Source: Bryobacterales bacterium (lineage in GTDB: Bacteria; Acidobacteriota; Terriglobia; Bryobacterales; Bryobacteraceae). From it: a DNA stretch of 7,692 nt. The stretch is taken from contig JALOKO010000170.1 of NCBI GenBank assembly GCA_025456495.1, positions 1 to 7,692 on the forward strand, given 5' to 3'. A program made the translations under genes and the position numbers. The notes beneath the pieces are model-generated. The model had not been told where the DNA came from and searched no databases. It saw only the letters and a program-made list of their open reading frames with translations. Below are positions 1-7,343 of the stretch, in pieces. How positions within the stretch are numbered: position 1 is the first letter of the stretch; every line of letters starts with the position of its first letter.

Positions 1-498
1 CGCCAAGCCATCGGGCAGACCTTGCGCCATGGCTATGCGCACCACATCCAGCGGCTGATGGTGACGGGGTTGTACGCGCTGCTGTTCGGGGTGCATCCCC
101 GGGCGGTACACGAGTGGTATCTGGCCGTGTACGTGGACGCGGTGGAGTGGGTGGAGCTGCCCAATACCCTGGGCATGAGCCAGTATGGCGACGGGGGCAT
201 GATGGCGTCCAAGCCCTATGTGGCCTCAGGGAAGTACATCCAGCGGATGAGCAACTACTGCGAGGGCTGCCGCTATCGGCCGGAAGAGGCGGTAGGGACG
301 AACGCCTGTCCGTTCACGACGCTGTATTGGGATTTCCTGGTGCGGCACCGGGAGACGCTGGGCAGCAACCAGCGGATGCAGATGCAACTACGGAATCTGG
401 ACCGGATGAGCGCCTCCAAACTGGTGACGATTCAACAGCAGGCGGATGCGCACCGGATGACGGTGTTGCAGGCAAAGGAACCGGTTTCCGCCAGCTAG
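1..498 (+). CDS. Iron-sulfur bacterial cryptochrome/photolyase (FeS-BCP, PhrB-like), C-terminal part
   Basis: This is the C-terminal part (about 165 residues) of a flavoprotein that repairs UV photoproducts with light or senses light. The reading frame is open from base 1 and ends at TAG 496-498; the start lies to the left of the window. The remnant carries the family signature HAHHIQRLM-like (YAHHIQRLMVTG, bases 34-69), then EWVELPNTLGMSQYGDGG, KPYVASG, and a Cys cluster CEGC...NACPF followed by LYWDFL. The spacing of the three cysteines (C-x2-C-x12-C) is that of the [4Fe-4S] ligands Cys438/441/454 of Agrobacterium PhrB. By the same spacing, the second His of the HH pair falls at the PhrB His366 position, linked to (6-4) photolyase activity. 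The fourth ligand should lie just upstream of base 1. From family knowledge the most likely substrate is the (6-4) photoproduct, but a photoreceptor role cannot be excluded from this fragment. The SDR gene follows after 18 bases in the same direction, so co-transcription is likely. Confidence 0.93.
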   Translation, partial: RQAIGQTLRHGYAHHIQRLMVTGLYALLFGVHPRAVHEWYLAVYVDAVEWVELPNTLGMSQYGDGGMMASKPYVASGKYIQRMSNYCEGCRYRPEEAVGTNACPFTTLYWDFLVRHRETLGSNQRMQMQLRNLDRMSASKLVTIQQQADAHRMTVLQAKEPVSAS

Positions 499-502
499 CA
501 GC

Positions 503-509
503 AGAAGGA
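503..509 (+). promoter_or_regulatory. Shine-Dalgarno of the SDR gene
   Basis: AGAAGGA lies 7 bases before the ATG at 517, in the 18-base gap after the photolyase stop. It supports this start for the dehydrogenase gene. No promoter fits in the gap, which suggests the two genes share a transcript. Confidence 0.7.
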
Positions 510-516
510 TGAAGAT

Positions 517-1260
517 ATGAGTTTTTCGAACCATGCGTATGTGGTGTTGGGGGCGACCGGAGGAACCGGAAGCGCCCTGGTGGCCGGCCTCGCGCAGCGC
601 GGGGCCAAGGTGCTGGCCTGCGGCAAGGATCCGGCCAAAGTGCAGGCGATGGCGGCGGAGCATGCGGTGGAAGGCTTCGTGCTGGATGCCACGGATCCGG
701 CCCAGGTGGCCGCTGCTTTCGTCCGCGCCAAGGAGGCGTTCGGAGGCATCGCGGGAGCGGTGAACCTGGTGGGATCCATCCTGCTGAAGCCGGCGCATCT
801 GACGCGCGATGAGGAATGGATGCAGACCCTGGCGCTAAACCTGAACACCGCGTTCTATCTGGTGCGCGAAGCGACGAAGGGGATGGCGGATGGGGGATCC
901 GTGGTGCTGGTGTCGACGGCGGCGGCACGGGTGGGGCTGGCCAATCATGAGGCGATTGCGGCAGCCAAGGGCGGGGTGATGGGGCTTACGCTGTCCGCCG
1001 CTACCACCTATGCGCCGAAGAATATCCGGGTGAACTGCGTGGCGCCGGGCCTGGTGGATACGCCCATGAGCGCGCGGATTGTGGGCAACGAAGCGGCGGC
1101 GAAGGCCAGTAAGTCGATGCACGCGTTGGGCCGCTTCGGCAAGCCGGAGGATGTGGCGGCCATGATCACGTTTCTGCTGGATCCTACAAACGACTGGGTA
1201 ACGGGGCAGGTGATTGGCGTGGATGGCGGGCTGGGTACGTTGAAGCCGATGCTGCGTTAG
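517..1260 (+). CDS. Short-chain dehydrogenase/reductase (SDR) with Ile at the catalytic Tyr position
   Basis: A 247-residue protein of classical SDR length and order. The nucleotide-binding loop GATGGTG is at residues 12-18, the Asp of the adenine pocket in VLDATD at 55-60, NLVG at 83-86 (usual NNAG), active-site-region Asn in LNLNTAF at 108-114, VLVST at 130-134, the Lys of the YxxxK motif at Lys151, NCVAPGLVDTP at 173-183 and the C-terminal GVDGG at 234-238. The fold should bind NAD(P)(H). The Tyr of YxxxK is Ile147 (IAAAK), and the Ser position reads Ser133-Thr134, so ordinary SDR oxidoreductase chemistry would lack its main acid/base. The protein may use another residue, or bind cofactor without classical catalysis. 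Substrate is unknown. The start is set by a Shine-Dalgarno at 503-509. The gene follows the photolyase by 18 bases and may supply or sense a redox partner; this is inference. Its TAG stop interlocks with the stop of the convergent pdeM gene. Confidence 0.9.
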   Translation: MSFSNHAYVVLGATGGTGSALVAGLAQRGAKVLACGKDPAKVQAMAAEHAVEGFVLDATDPAQVAAAFVRAKEAFGGIAGAVNLVGSILLKPAHLTRDEEWMQTLALNLNTAFYLVREATKGMADGGSVVLVSTAAARVGLANHEAIAAAKGGVMGLTLSAATTYAPKNIRVNCVAPGLVDTPMSARIVGNEAAAKASKSMHALGRFGKPEDVAAMITFLLDPTNDWVTGQVIGVDGGLGTLKPMLR

Positions 1261-2012
1261 GGCGCTGCGGCCGACGGGGTGGCGAAGCGGAGGGTGACCA
1301 GGCGGGGGAGCTTGCGGACCTGTGTGCCGGTGACGGCGGCCAGTTCGACGGATTCGCCGCCGAACAGGAGGCGCCATTCGGCGCTGAGGGGTTTGGCGAG
1401 ATTGAAGCCCGCAGCGAAGGGCGAGAAGGCCGGCAGGACCAAGGCGCGATTGCCAATCAGAAAGACCGGCAGGCGCTGCATCACGCCCGCGCCGTCGGGC
1501 ATGCGGATGGCGGGGTGGAGGTGCCCCATCAAGAGCCAGCGCGGGGTGTCGGGCCATGCGCGGTCACCGTGTATGGCCAGCACCCGAGGGTCTTCCCACT
1601 GCAGCGCCACCGATACGGGCAGATGGCCGAAGTCGCGCGCGAAGCGGCGGTCGTGGTTTCCCAGCACCACGGTAACCTGGGCTTGGGAAGCCGCCCGGGA
1701 GAGCGCCTGCTCGATGGCCTTGCGCTCTTCAGGGGCGGGGCGGCCCAGGTGGACTACGTCCCCCAAAAAGACCAACTGGTGGGGCTTCCAGCGCTGCAGG
1801 GCAGCGTCCAGGCGGGCAAAGATGCCGCCATCGGTGAGCGGACCGAGTTCCCCGCGACGACGCTGCGCCCAGGCGTAGCCGAGGTGGGCATCGGCGATCA
1901 ACAGCGCGCGGGAATCTTCCAGATAGACGGCGCCGGTGCAATCGGCCAGGATGCCCGGGCGGAGTTCCAGGTAGCTGTGGTGAGTCATGGGGGAATGCGG
2001 TTCCTGGGCCAT
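1257..2012 (-). CDS. pdeM: Ligase-associated metallophosphoesterase/endonuclease, PdeM type
   Basis: A calcineurin-like metallophosphoesterase of about 251 residues, the fourth gene of the repair operon. With the ATG at 2012, the two-metal motifs are in the standard order: IADAHLG (Asp41, His43), LGDVVH (Asp85), GNHD (Asn119, His120), the lone His in IHGD (His148) and GHLHP (His164, His166). All metal ligands are present, so it should be active. The P. putida homologue (MPE) from the equivalent cluster is a Mn-dependent single-strand DNA endonuclease; the same role is inferred here. The start is uncertain. ATG 2012 lies 8 bases after the helicase stop but has no clear Shine-Dalgarno. ATG 1988 has AGGAA 12 bases upstream and would remove eight residues. 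A GTG at 2051 would overlap the helicase end by 31 bases. The conserved part begins after all three. The TAA stop at 1259-1257 shares bases with the SDR stop. Confidence 0.92.
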   Translation of the reverse strand: MAQEPHSPMTHHSYLELRPGILADCTGAVYLEDSRALLIADAHLGYAWAQRRRGELGPLTDGGIFARLDAALQRWKPHQLVFLGDVVHLGRPAPEERKAIEQALSRAASQAQVTVVLGNHDRRFARDFGHLPVSVALQWEDPRVLAIHGDRAWPDTPRWLLMGHLHPAIRMPDGAGVMQRLPVFLIGNRALVLPAFSPFAAGFNLAKPLSAEWRLLFGGESVELAAVTGTQVRKLPRLVTLRFATPSAAAP

Positions 2013-2020
2013 CGTCGGAT

Positions 2021-4651
2021 TTACGCCAGCGGGATGCCGGGGTCGGCCCACTCGTCGAAGAGATTGGCGACGATTTCGTCCAGGGCCTTTTCGCGGTCCT
2101 GCGCCATCAGCACCTCGGGATTGAAGGCGACGTAGAGGGGCAGGGCGAAGGGGCTGGGCCGGGGCAGGTTGTAGATCTCCCAGCGGCAGGCGTAGACGCG
2201 AGCGGCCTCTTGCTGGGCGACGGTGGCCATCATCTTATCTTCAAGGAAAGTGCGGACTGTTTCGCGCATCAGGGGATGCTCAGGCTCGTACTTGAGCAGC
2301 GTGGAGTAGAGCAGCGCGCCATTCCAGGTGGCGGCCTTGGGGCTGGTGCGGCCGCGGGTGGTTTGTTTGGGGAGCAACTGTCCCACCTCGGCGATGGGGC
2401 GGAAGTCGCGACCCAGGGCCTCACTGGATGCGATGGCGTCGCGGAGGGTTTCCAGCCAACCGTCCGGCGCGAAGGCAGCGCGCAGTTCGTCCATGGGGAA
2501 TCGGCGCTTGCCGTCCATTTGCAGGTAGAAGCCATGGTCATCGAAATTGGCCACGACGCTGCCGTCGGCCCCCAGGCGGCGGGCGGCCACCCAGGCCAGC
2601 GAGTGGTTGACGGCGCGTCCGGCGACGATGTGGAAGAAGTACAGCAGGCTGCGTTGCTGGGAGATGACTTCCACCTGGATGGGGTCGTCCACGGGAATGG
2701 GGGCGGCCTGCATTTGATGGGCGACGAAGTGGAGGATGCCCTGGACGACGGCGGGAGGCGCTTCCCAGCGGGAAGCCAGCAGGTGGGCGCAAGCGTCTGA
2801 GCCGCCCCGTTCCCAGGACTGGCGCAGATCGCGGCGCAAGGCCAATTCCTCGTTGGCCAGACGGATGGAGAGCGGCAGCTTGCTACCTACCCAGCGCGGG
2901 GCGCGAATGCGTTCGCCGCGGGCCTTTTCGACGATGGCCACGTTCTGATGCAACTGCTTGAGGCGCACGGCCTGTCCACCCAGGACAAAAGCTTCGCCGG
3001 GCTGGAGGCTGCCCACGAAGCCCTCGCTAACCTCGCCCAGCTTCTTTGCGCCACGCAGCATGACGCGGATCATGTACTCATCGCTGATGGTGCCGATGTT
3101 CATGTAGTAGGTACGGGCAACGGTGCGTGAGGCAACGCGGAAACGGCCATTCTCGACGATGATCTTGCCATAAGTTCCATAGCCGCCCAGGACGCGCCCA
3201 CCGCCGGCGAGGTATTCCAGAACGGCCTGGAAGTCGGATTCGGGAAGGTGCAGGTAGGGTCCGGCGCGGCGGACCAGAGCAAGGGCCTCGGCGATGTCCC
3301 ACTCGCGTTCGATGCTCATGCCCAGCAGCACCTGGGCCAGGACATCCAAGGGGTTGGAGGGGATACGCAAGGCGTCCATGCGGCCTTCGCGGGCGGCGCG
3401 CTGGACGGCCAGGCACTGCAGCAGGTCAGGCAAGCTGGTGGGGATGATGGCGCCAGCGGCGACGCCATCCACGCGATGGCCACTGCGTCCCAGGCGCTGC
3501 ATGGCCGAGGAAATGCCATGTGGGGCGCCAATGAGCAGCACCTGATCGACGCCGGAGAAATCGACGCCCAATTCGAGGCTGGCCGAGGCGGCGACGGCTT
3601 TCATCTGGTTGGTGGAGAGGCGCTGCTCAATGTCCAGGCGGTGGGCAAGGTCTACTGAGGAATGATGGACCGCGATGTCGTTCTCGTGTTGGGGGAGCAG
3701 GAGTTGCAGGGCCAGGCCGATACGCTCAGCATTTGAGCGGGTGATGGTGAAGACCAGCGTGCTGTTGGCGGCGCGCACGCGATCAGCAACCAGATGCGCG
3801 ACGCGGTAGGGGTTGTGTCCGGCCGGGGGCAGGGTGCGCGGGTTCTCTGGCGCCAGAACCGCCAAGCGGTGGCTACGCCGGATGTCAATGCTGGCGATGG
3901 CGCAGGGGCGGGCGCCACACAGCAGGCGGGCCACTTCCTGTTCAGGCCAAGCGGTGGCCGAAAGCCCAATACGCTGCAAGGGCTGGCCCGCGCGCAGTTC
4001 CAGACGCTCCAGCGACAAGGCCAGCATGGACCCGCGCTTGCCTTCAGCGAAGGCGTGGATCTCGTCCACGATGACAGTGCAAACCCGCAGACCCTCCTGA
4101 AAGCCGCGCTGGGACAGCAGCGACGCGAGGCTCTCCGGGGTGGTGATGAGCAGGTGCGGGCGGGATTTCTGCTGCTGCTGCCGGGCCTGCAGAGGGGTGT
4201 CCCCGGTGCGAACCTCCATGCGGATGCGCCGTAGTGCGGGCAATGCGCTGTTGAGGGCTTCCAGCGGTGCTTCCAGGTTGCGCCGGATGTCATTGCCGAG
4301 GGCCTTCAGGGGGGAGACATAGACGGCGCGCAGGGCGTTGGGCAGCGTGCCCGCATCGGCTTCAGTGGCCAGCGCGGAGAGGACGCTGAGGAAGGCCGCC
4401 AAGGTTTTGCCGGATCCGGTGGGGGCCAGAATCAGCACGTTCTCTCCGGCCAACGTGTGGGGCAGAGCACGTTGCTGGATTTCAGAGAAGGCGGGGAAAC
4501 GCTGCTGAAACCAGTGGTTCAACGCCGGATGCAGCGCGACCGTGGTGGGCGCGGTTGCGCCACGCGCCTGCTGGGGAGGGCTGCCTTCGCCGGAGAGAGG
4601 CTTGCGGGAGAGAGGCTTGCGGGAGAGGGGCTTGCCGGAGAGAGGCTTCAC
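2021..4651 (-). CDS. lhr: Ligase-associated Lhr-type DEXH-box helicase (Lhr-Core)
   Basis: An 876-residue superfamily 2 helicase, the third gene of the operon. Visible motifs: FSEIQQRALP (55-64), Walker A APTGSGKT (76-83), SPLKAL (113-118), TTPESL (170-175), Walker B DEIH (196-199), motif III SATAW (231-235), and motif VI QRLGRSGHR (385-393). A winged-helix region (about 430-530), a segment with LGEVSEGFVGSLQPGE (538-553) and a C-terminal domain typical of Lhr-Core follow. The length fits Lhr-Core and lacks the long C-terminal extension of full-length Lhr. The P. putida relative translocates 3'-5' on single-stranded DNA with ATP and unwinds RNA:DNA hybrids. The start is GTG 4651-4649, which forms a GTGA overlap with the ligase stop and has GGAGGA 9 bases upstream. 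The first 20 residues are an unusual tail of four K-P-L-S repeats encoded by a 15-bp tandem repeat. The homologous part starts at about residue 40. Confidence 0.95.
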   Translation of the reverse strand: MKPLSGKPLSRKPLSRKPLSGEGSPPQQARGATAPTTVALHPALNHWFQQRFPAFSEIQQRALPHTLAGENVLILAPTGSGKTLAAFLSVLSALATEADAGTLPNALRAVYVSPLKALGNDIRRNLEAPLEALNSALPALRRIRMEVRTGDTPLQARQQQQKSRPHLLITTPESLASLLSQRGFQEGLRVCTVIVDEIHAFAEGKRGSMLALSLERLELRAGQPLQRIGLSATAWPEQEVARLLCGARPCAIASIDIRRSHRLAVLAPENPRTLPPAGHNPYRVAHLVADRVRAANSTLVFTITRSNAERIGLALQLLLPQHENDIAVHHSSVDLAHRLDIEQRLSTNQMKAVAASASLELGVDFSGVDQVLLIGAPHGISSAMQRLGRSGHRVDGVAAGAIIPTSLPDLLQCLAVQRAAREGRMDALRIPSNPLDVLAQVLLGMSIEREWDIAEALALVRRAGPYLHLPESDFQAVLEYLAGGGRVLGGYGTYGKIIVENGRFRVASRTVARTYYMNIGTISDEYMIRVMLRGAKKLGEVSEGFVGSLQPGEAFVLGGQAVRLKQLHQNVAIVEKARGERIRAPRWVGSKLPLSIRLANEELALRRDLRQSWERGGSDACAHLLASRWEAPPAVVQGILHFVAHQMQAAPIPVDDPIQVEVISQQRSLLYFFHIVAGRAVNHSLAWVAARRLGADGSVVANFDDHGFYLQMDGKRRFPMDELRAAFAPDGWLETLRDAIASSEALGRDFRPIAEVGQLLPKQTTRGRTSPKAATWNGALLYSTLLKYEPEHPLMRETVRTFLEDKMMATVAQQEAARVYACRWEIYNLPRPSPFALPLYVAFNPEVLMAQDREKALDEIVANLFDEWADPGIPLA
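4592..4651 (-). repeat. 15-bp tandem repeat, four copies, at the start of the helicase gene
   Basis: Four adjacent 15-bp units lie at 4592-4606, 4607-4621, 4622-4636 and 4637-4651. The plus-strand consensus is GGAGAGAGGCTTGCG; the first two units are identical, the third differs at two bases and the fourth only in its last bases. Read on the minus strand, each unit encodes x-K-P-L-S. The unit at 4637-4651 contains both the GTG start of the helicase and the TGA stop of the ligase, so the array begins exactly at the gene junction. Because the period is a multiple of three, gain or loss of a unit would not shift the frame. Confidence 0.95.
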
Positions 4652-6300
4652 GGTTGCGGGTCCTCCAGGGTGGAGGCCACTGGCGCGCCGCCGTCCAGGG
4701 ACTGCTGGTAGATGGCGCGGACGCGATCCAGCGTGTCGATGTCGGCGGCGGTCTTGTCTCGACGCCAGCGAAGGATACGTGGGAAGCGCATGGCGAAGCC
4801 GCTCTTGTGCCGGGGACTGTGCTGGATGCCGTCAAAGGCGACCTCCAGCACCACTTCCGGCCGGACAAGCAGCACGCGCGAGAAACGCTCAGTCACTAGG
4901 CCGCGCAGGATACGGGTGAGTTCGCGGATCTCGGCGTCCGTGAGTCCGCTGTAGGCCTTGCCGATGTTCAGGAAGCGGTCGCCATCGCGCACGGCGAAGG
5001 TGTAGTCGGACAGCACGGTGGCGCGCTTGCCGTGGCCCTGCTCGGCGGCGGTGATCACCACATCCAGTGAGGCCAACGGCCGCTTCAGCTTGTACCAGGT
5101 TCCGCTGCGCTTGCCCATTTCGTAGGCGCTGCCCAGACGTTTCAGCATCAGCCCCTCGTTGCCGCGCTGGCGCGCTTCCTGAAAGAGACGCTCAATATCC
5201 TGCAGGGTGGCAGCGGCAAAGCGCGGGCTCAACAGCAGGGGATGCCCCTTGGCGGCGACGATGGTTTCCAGCGCGGCGCGACGCTGCTCCAGCGGCTGCC
5301 CCAGCACCATGCTGTCGCCCAGATACAGCAGGTCGTAGGCCATGAAGGCGACGGGGATTTCGGCAATCAGCGCGGCGCCGGGACGTTTGCGCGCCAGCCG
5401 TTGCTGGAGGACGTTGAAGTGAAGCGCGCGCCCGTCGCGCCAGGCCATCAACTCACCGTCCAGAATGCAATCGGGAAGCCCCTGCCAGGCCTCGCCAGCA
5501 AGGTCAGGGTAGGCGGCTGTGGCGTCATCCATGCCCCGGGTGTAAAGGCGGATGTGGCCCTGCTGAATGTGGAGTTGCGCGCGGATGCCATCGTACTTGT
5601 CCTCAATCGCCCAGTGGTTGGGCGCGGCGATGTCGAAGAGCGAATCGAGGGGCTTGGCCAGCATGAAGTCCATGGGATGGAAGAGGCGGGCGGCAATGGC
5701 ATGGAGGGTTCCGGCGCGGGCGGCGAGGGCGACCTGGGCGAGGTCTCCGCAGCGGTGGGTGGCGGCGCGAACGGCTTCCAGGTCAGCTCCGGTGGCGGCG
5801 GCGACGGCCTCCACCAGCATCTTTTCCTGCAACCCGATACGCATGCCACGGGTGATGACCTTGATGAAGTATTTCAGGGTGGAGGGGCGGTAGGTGCGGA
5901 AGCAGTGCGCCAGGTGCTGGACCTTGGCGGCGTTCTTGCGCGTGTCGCGCAGGCTGAGGTAGTGCTGCCGGGCCGCGTCGAGACTTAGCGGCTGGTTGCG
6001 GGTGAAGCCGTGCAGGAGGGCGCTGAGGGTTTCGCCGGTGTCGCCCACGGTGCGGTGGCAGATGCGCACGATGTCTTTGTCCCAACCGGTGACCAGCATC
6101 ACCGCCTCGCGGAGGGTGGAGTGGCCGATGGAGAGTGTGCGCCCACCGTCGGATGCAAAGGGCGATTCCGCCAGGAACTGCACCGCGAGGGCCACGTGGG
6201 GGTCTGGCAAAGGCCGTAGGTAGTCAGCAAGCAGGCGGATTTTGCCGTTGCGGCTGCTGGTGGCGGCGATGCGTTCGCAGAGGGCGGCGAAGGCGTCCAT
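4648..6300 (-). CDS. Ligase-associated ATP-dependent DNA ligase
   Basis: A 550-residue ATP-dependent DNA ligase, the second gene of the operon. An N-terminal DNA-binding domain (about 1-200) is followed by the adenylation domain with motif I EDKYDGIR (nucleophile Lys235), motif III LDGELMAW (280-287), motif IIIa AYDLLYL (321-327), motif IV EGLMLKRL (382-389) and motif V WYKLKRP (402-408). A C-terminal OB-fold has VVLEVAFDGIQHSPRHKSGFAMRFPRI (483-509), the usual end of this ligase class. The enzyme seals nicks by a ligase-AMP intermediate at Lys235. All key residues are present, and the length is normal for the stand-alone ligase of this cluster. It has no Ku-linked LigD polymerase or nuclease domain, so it is not a LigD. 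The ATG at 6300 comes 2 bases after the exonuclease stop; GAGGAGA lies about 13 bases upstream, rather far. Its TGA overlaps the helicase GTG, which points to translational coupling. Confidence 0.96.
   Translation of the reverse strand: MDAFAALCERIAATSSRNGKIRLLADYLRPLPDPHVALAVQFLAESPFASDGGRTLSIGHSTLREAVMLVTGWDKDIVRICHRTVGDTGETLSALLHGFTRNQPLSLDAARQHYLSLRDTRKNAAKVQHLAHCFRTYRPSTLKYFIKVITRGMRIGLQEKMLVEAVAAATGADLEAVRAATHRCGDLAQVALAARAGTLHAIAARLFHPMDFMLAKPLDSLFDIAAPNHWAIEDKYDGIRAQLHIQQGHIRLYTRGMDDATAAYPDLAGEAWQGLPDCILDGELMAWRDGRALHFNVLQQRLARKRPGAALIAEIPVAFMAYDLLYLGDSMVLGQPLEQRRAALETIVAAKGHPLLLSPRFAAATLQDIERLFQEARQRGNEGLMLKRLGSAYEMGKRSGTWYKLKRPLASLDVVITAAEQGHGKRATVLSDYTFAVRDGDRFLNIGKAYSGLTDAEIRELTRILRGLVTERFSRVLLVRPEVVLEVAFDGIQHSPRHKSGFAMRFPRILRWRRDKTAADIDTLDRVRAIYQQSLDGGAPVASTLEDPQP
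4661..4666 (-). promoter_or_regulatory. Shine-Dalgarno of the helicase gene
   Basis: GGAGGA on the minus strand, 9 bases before the GTG at 4651, inside the last codons of the ligase gene. It decides the helicase start in favour of this GTG and against a start downstream of the repeat tail. Confidence 0.75.
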
Positions 6301-6302
6301 GG

Positions 6303-7319
6303 CTAGTCGCTGGTCTCCTCATCCGCGCCGCGCTCACCGAAGACCGTTGTGGCATGGGCGTCGTGGCCGCGTTGGGAGAGAATGCGGGCAAAGGTTTCGG
6401 TGAAGCCGTGGACGGCGTCGATGCGTGAGGCGGCGGAGCGTTGCACCAGGTCAAGCAGTTCCTGGAAATCGGCGTGGTCGGAGTAAGGGATGAGTTCCTC
6501 GGCGCCGGTGCGGGCGCGGGCGTTGTCCATGGAAGCCCAACCGGAGACATAGGCAACGCGGACGCGCTGCGCGGATGCCTGCAGGGCGCCGCGGAAGCTG
6601 GGGACGGCCACGAGTGCGCGCGGCAGACTGCCCGCGTCCTGCTTGGAGAGCGCGGAGGTGTAGGGCTGCCAGTCACCGAATTGGTAGCCCGCGCGCTGGT
6701 ACCAGGGGAAGTAGCGGGCGATGGCCCCGTGGACGCGTGTGGGGATGGCGGCCTGGGCCAGGACATGCGCGATCTCCTGGCCGCGTCCCAGGGCGTAGCC
6801 CAGAAAGGCAGGGGTGTCGCCTTCGGCCAGGCATTGGCGGGCGAAGCTCTGGATGCGCAGGGCGGCTTCCTCGCGCGAAAGGAAGTGGAAGATCGGCAGG
6901 CCGAAGGTACATTCGGTGATGAGGTGATGGCAGGGGGGGACGACCGTTTCCGCTCCGCAGAGCGGGGCGCGCAACTTGATGTCGCCGGTGTAGAGCAGGC
7001 GCTGATCAGCGTGTTCCACCAGGAGTTGCGCGGCGCCCAGAATGTGCGCGGCGGGTAGGCAGGTGAGCCGGGCGCCATGCCGTAGGGTGCTTTCCCCGTA
7101 GGCCAACGGATGCATCCGCGTCTGCGCCACCGCGGCTTCCCCGGCGCGGAGCGCATAGATTTCCAGCGTGTCGGGAGTGCCGATGGCCATGCCGTGGCTG
7201 CCGCGCGCGTGATCGGAATGGGCGTGAGAGAGCCACGCGGCCGGTTGGCTGCCCCGCGGATCCAGCCAAAGATCGACGTCGGGCAAATAAATTCCTTCCG
7301 GGGAGTAGGTTACGTGCAT
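6303..7319 (-). CDS. Ligase-associated MBL-fold exonuclease
   Basis: A 338-residue metallo-beta-lactamase-fold nuclease, first gene of the repair operon, related to the SNM1/CPSF (beta-CASP) group. The metal site is intact: HAHSDH (His32, His34, Asp36, His37), His92 in PAAHILGAAQ, Asp113 in YTGDIK, Glu136 in TECTFG, and His282 in YSDHADF. The family in this cluster is annotated as a DNA exonuclease; the exact polarity and substrate here are inference. The ATG at 7319 keeps the SPEGIYLP segment, with which homologues usually begin, but it has no well-spaced Shine-Dalgarno (GGAG directly abuts the ATG). A TTG at 7286 (codon 12) has AAGGAA 5 bases upstream and would cut into that conserved segment, so I prefer the ATG. 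The gene heads the operon, so its promoter should lie in 7320-7405 or just inside the divergent gene. The acidic C-terminal tail GADEETSD ends 2 bases before the ligase start. Confidence 0.93.
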   Translation of the reverse strand: MHVTYSPEGIYLPDVDLWLDPRGSQPAAWLSHAHSDHARGSHGMAIGTPDTLEIYALRAGEAAVAQTRMHPLAYGESTLRHGARLTCLPAAHILGAAQLLVEHADQRLLYTGDIKLRAPLCGAETVVPPCHHLITECTFGLPIFHFLSREEAALRIQSFARQCLAEGDTPAFLGYALGRGQEIAHVLAQAAIPTRVHGAIARYFPWYQRAGYQFGDWQPYTSALSKQDAGSLPRALVAVPSFRGALQASAQRVRVAYVSGWASMDNARARTGAEELIPYSDHADFQELLDLVQRSAASRIDAVHGFTETFARILSQRGHDAHATTVFGERGADEETSD

Positions 7320-7343
7320 CTCCGTGTAGTGAGGGAATACAAT

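Noticed and set aside
314..928. Open frame of 204 codons on the minus strand across the photolyase/SDR junction
   Set aside because: Pro/Arg/Ser-rich shadow with no motifs; the plus strand is certain there.
835..1557. Open frame of 240 codons on the minus strand across the SDR and pdeM ends
   Set aside because: Arg/His/Pro-rich shadow translation covering two genes with clear motifs in other frames.
4592..4651. CRISPR array
   Set aside because: The units are adjacent 15-bp repeats with no spacers, inside a coding sequence.
5242..5988. Open frame of 248 codons on the plus strand opposite the ligase gene
   Set aside because: Glycine- and valine-rich shadow of a GC-rich gene, with no recognisable motifs; the minus-strand ligase has all its motifs there.
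4648..6300. LigD-type non-homologous end-joining ligase
   Set aside because: There is no polymerase or phosphoesterase domain and no Ku gene in the window; the neighbours and length match the ligase-associated cluster ligase.
6441..7058. Open frame of 205 codons on the plus strand opposite the exonuclease gene
   Set aside because: Low-complexity shadow frame; the exonuclease metal-site motifs prove the other strand.
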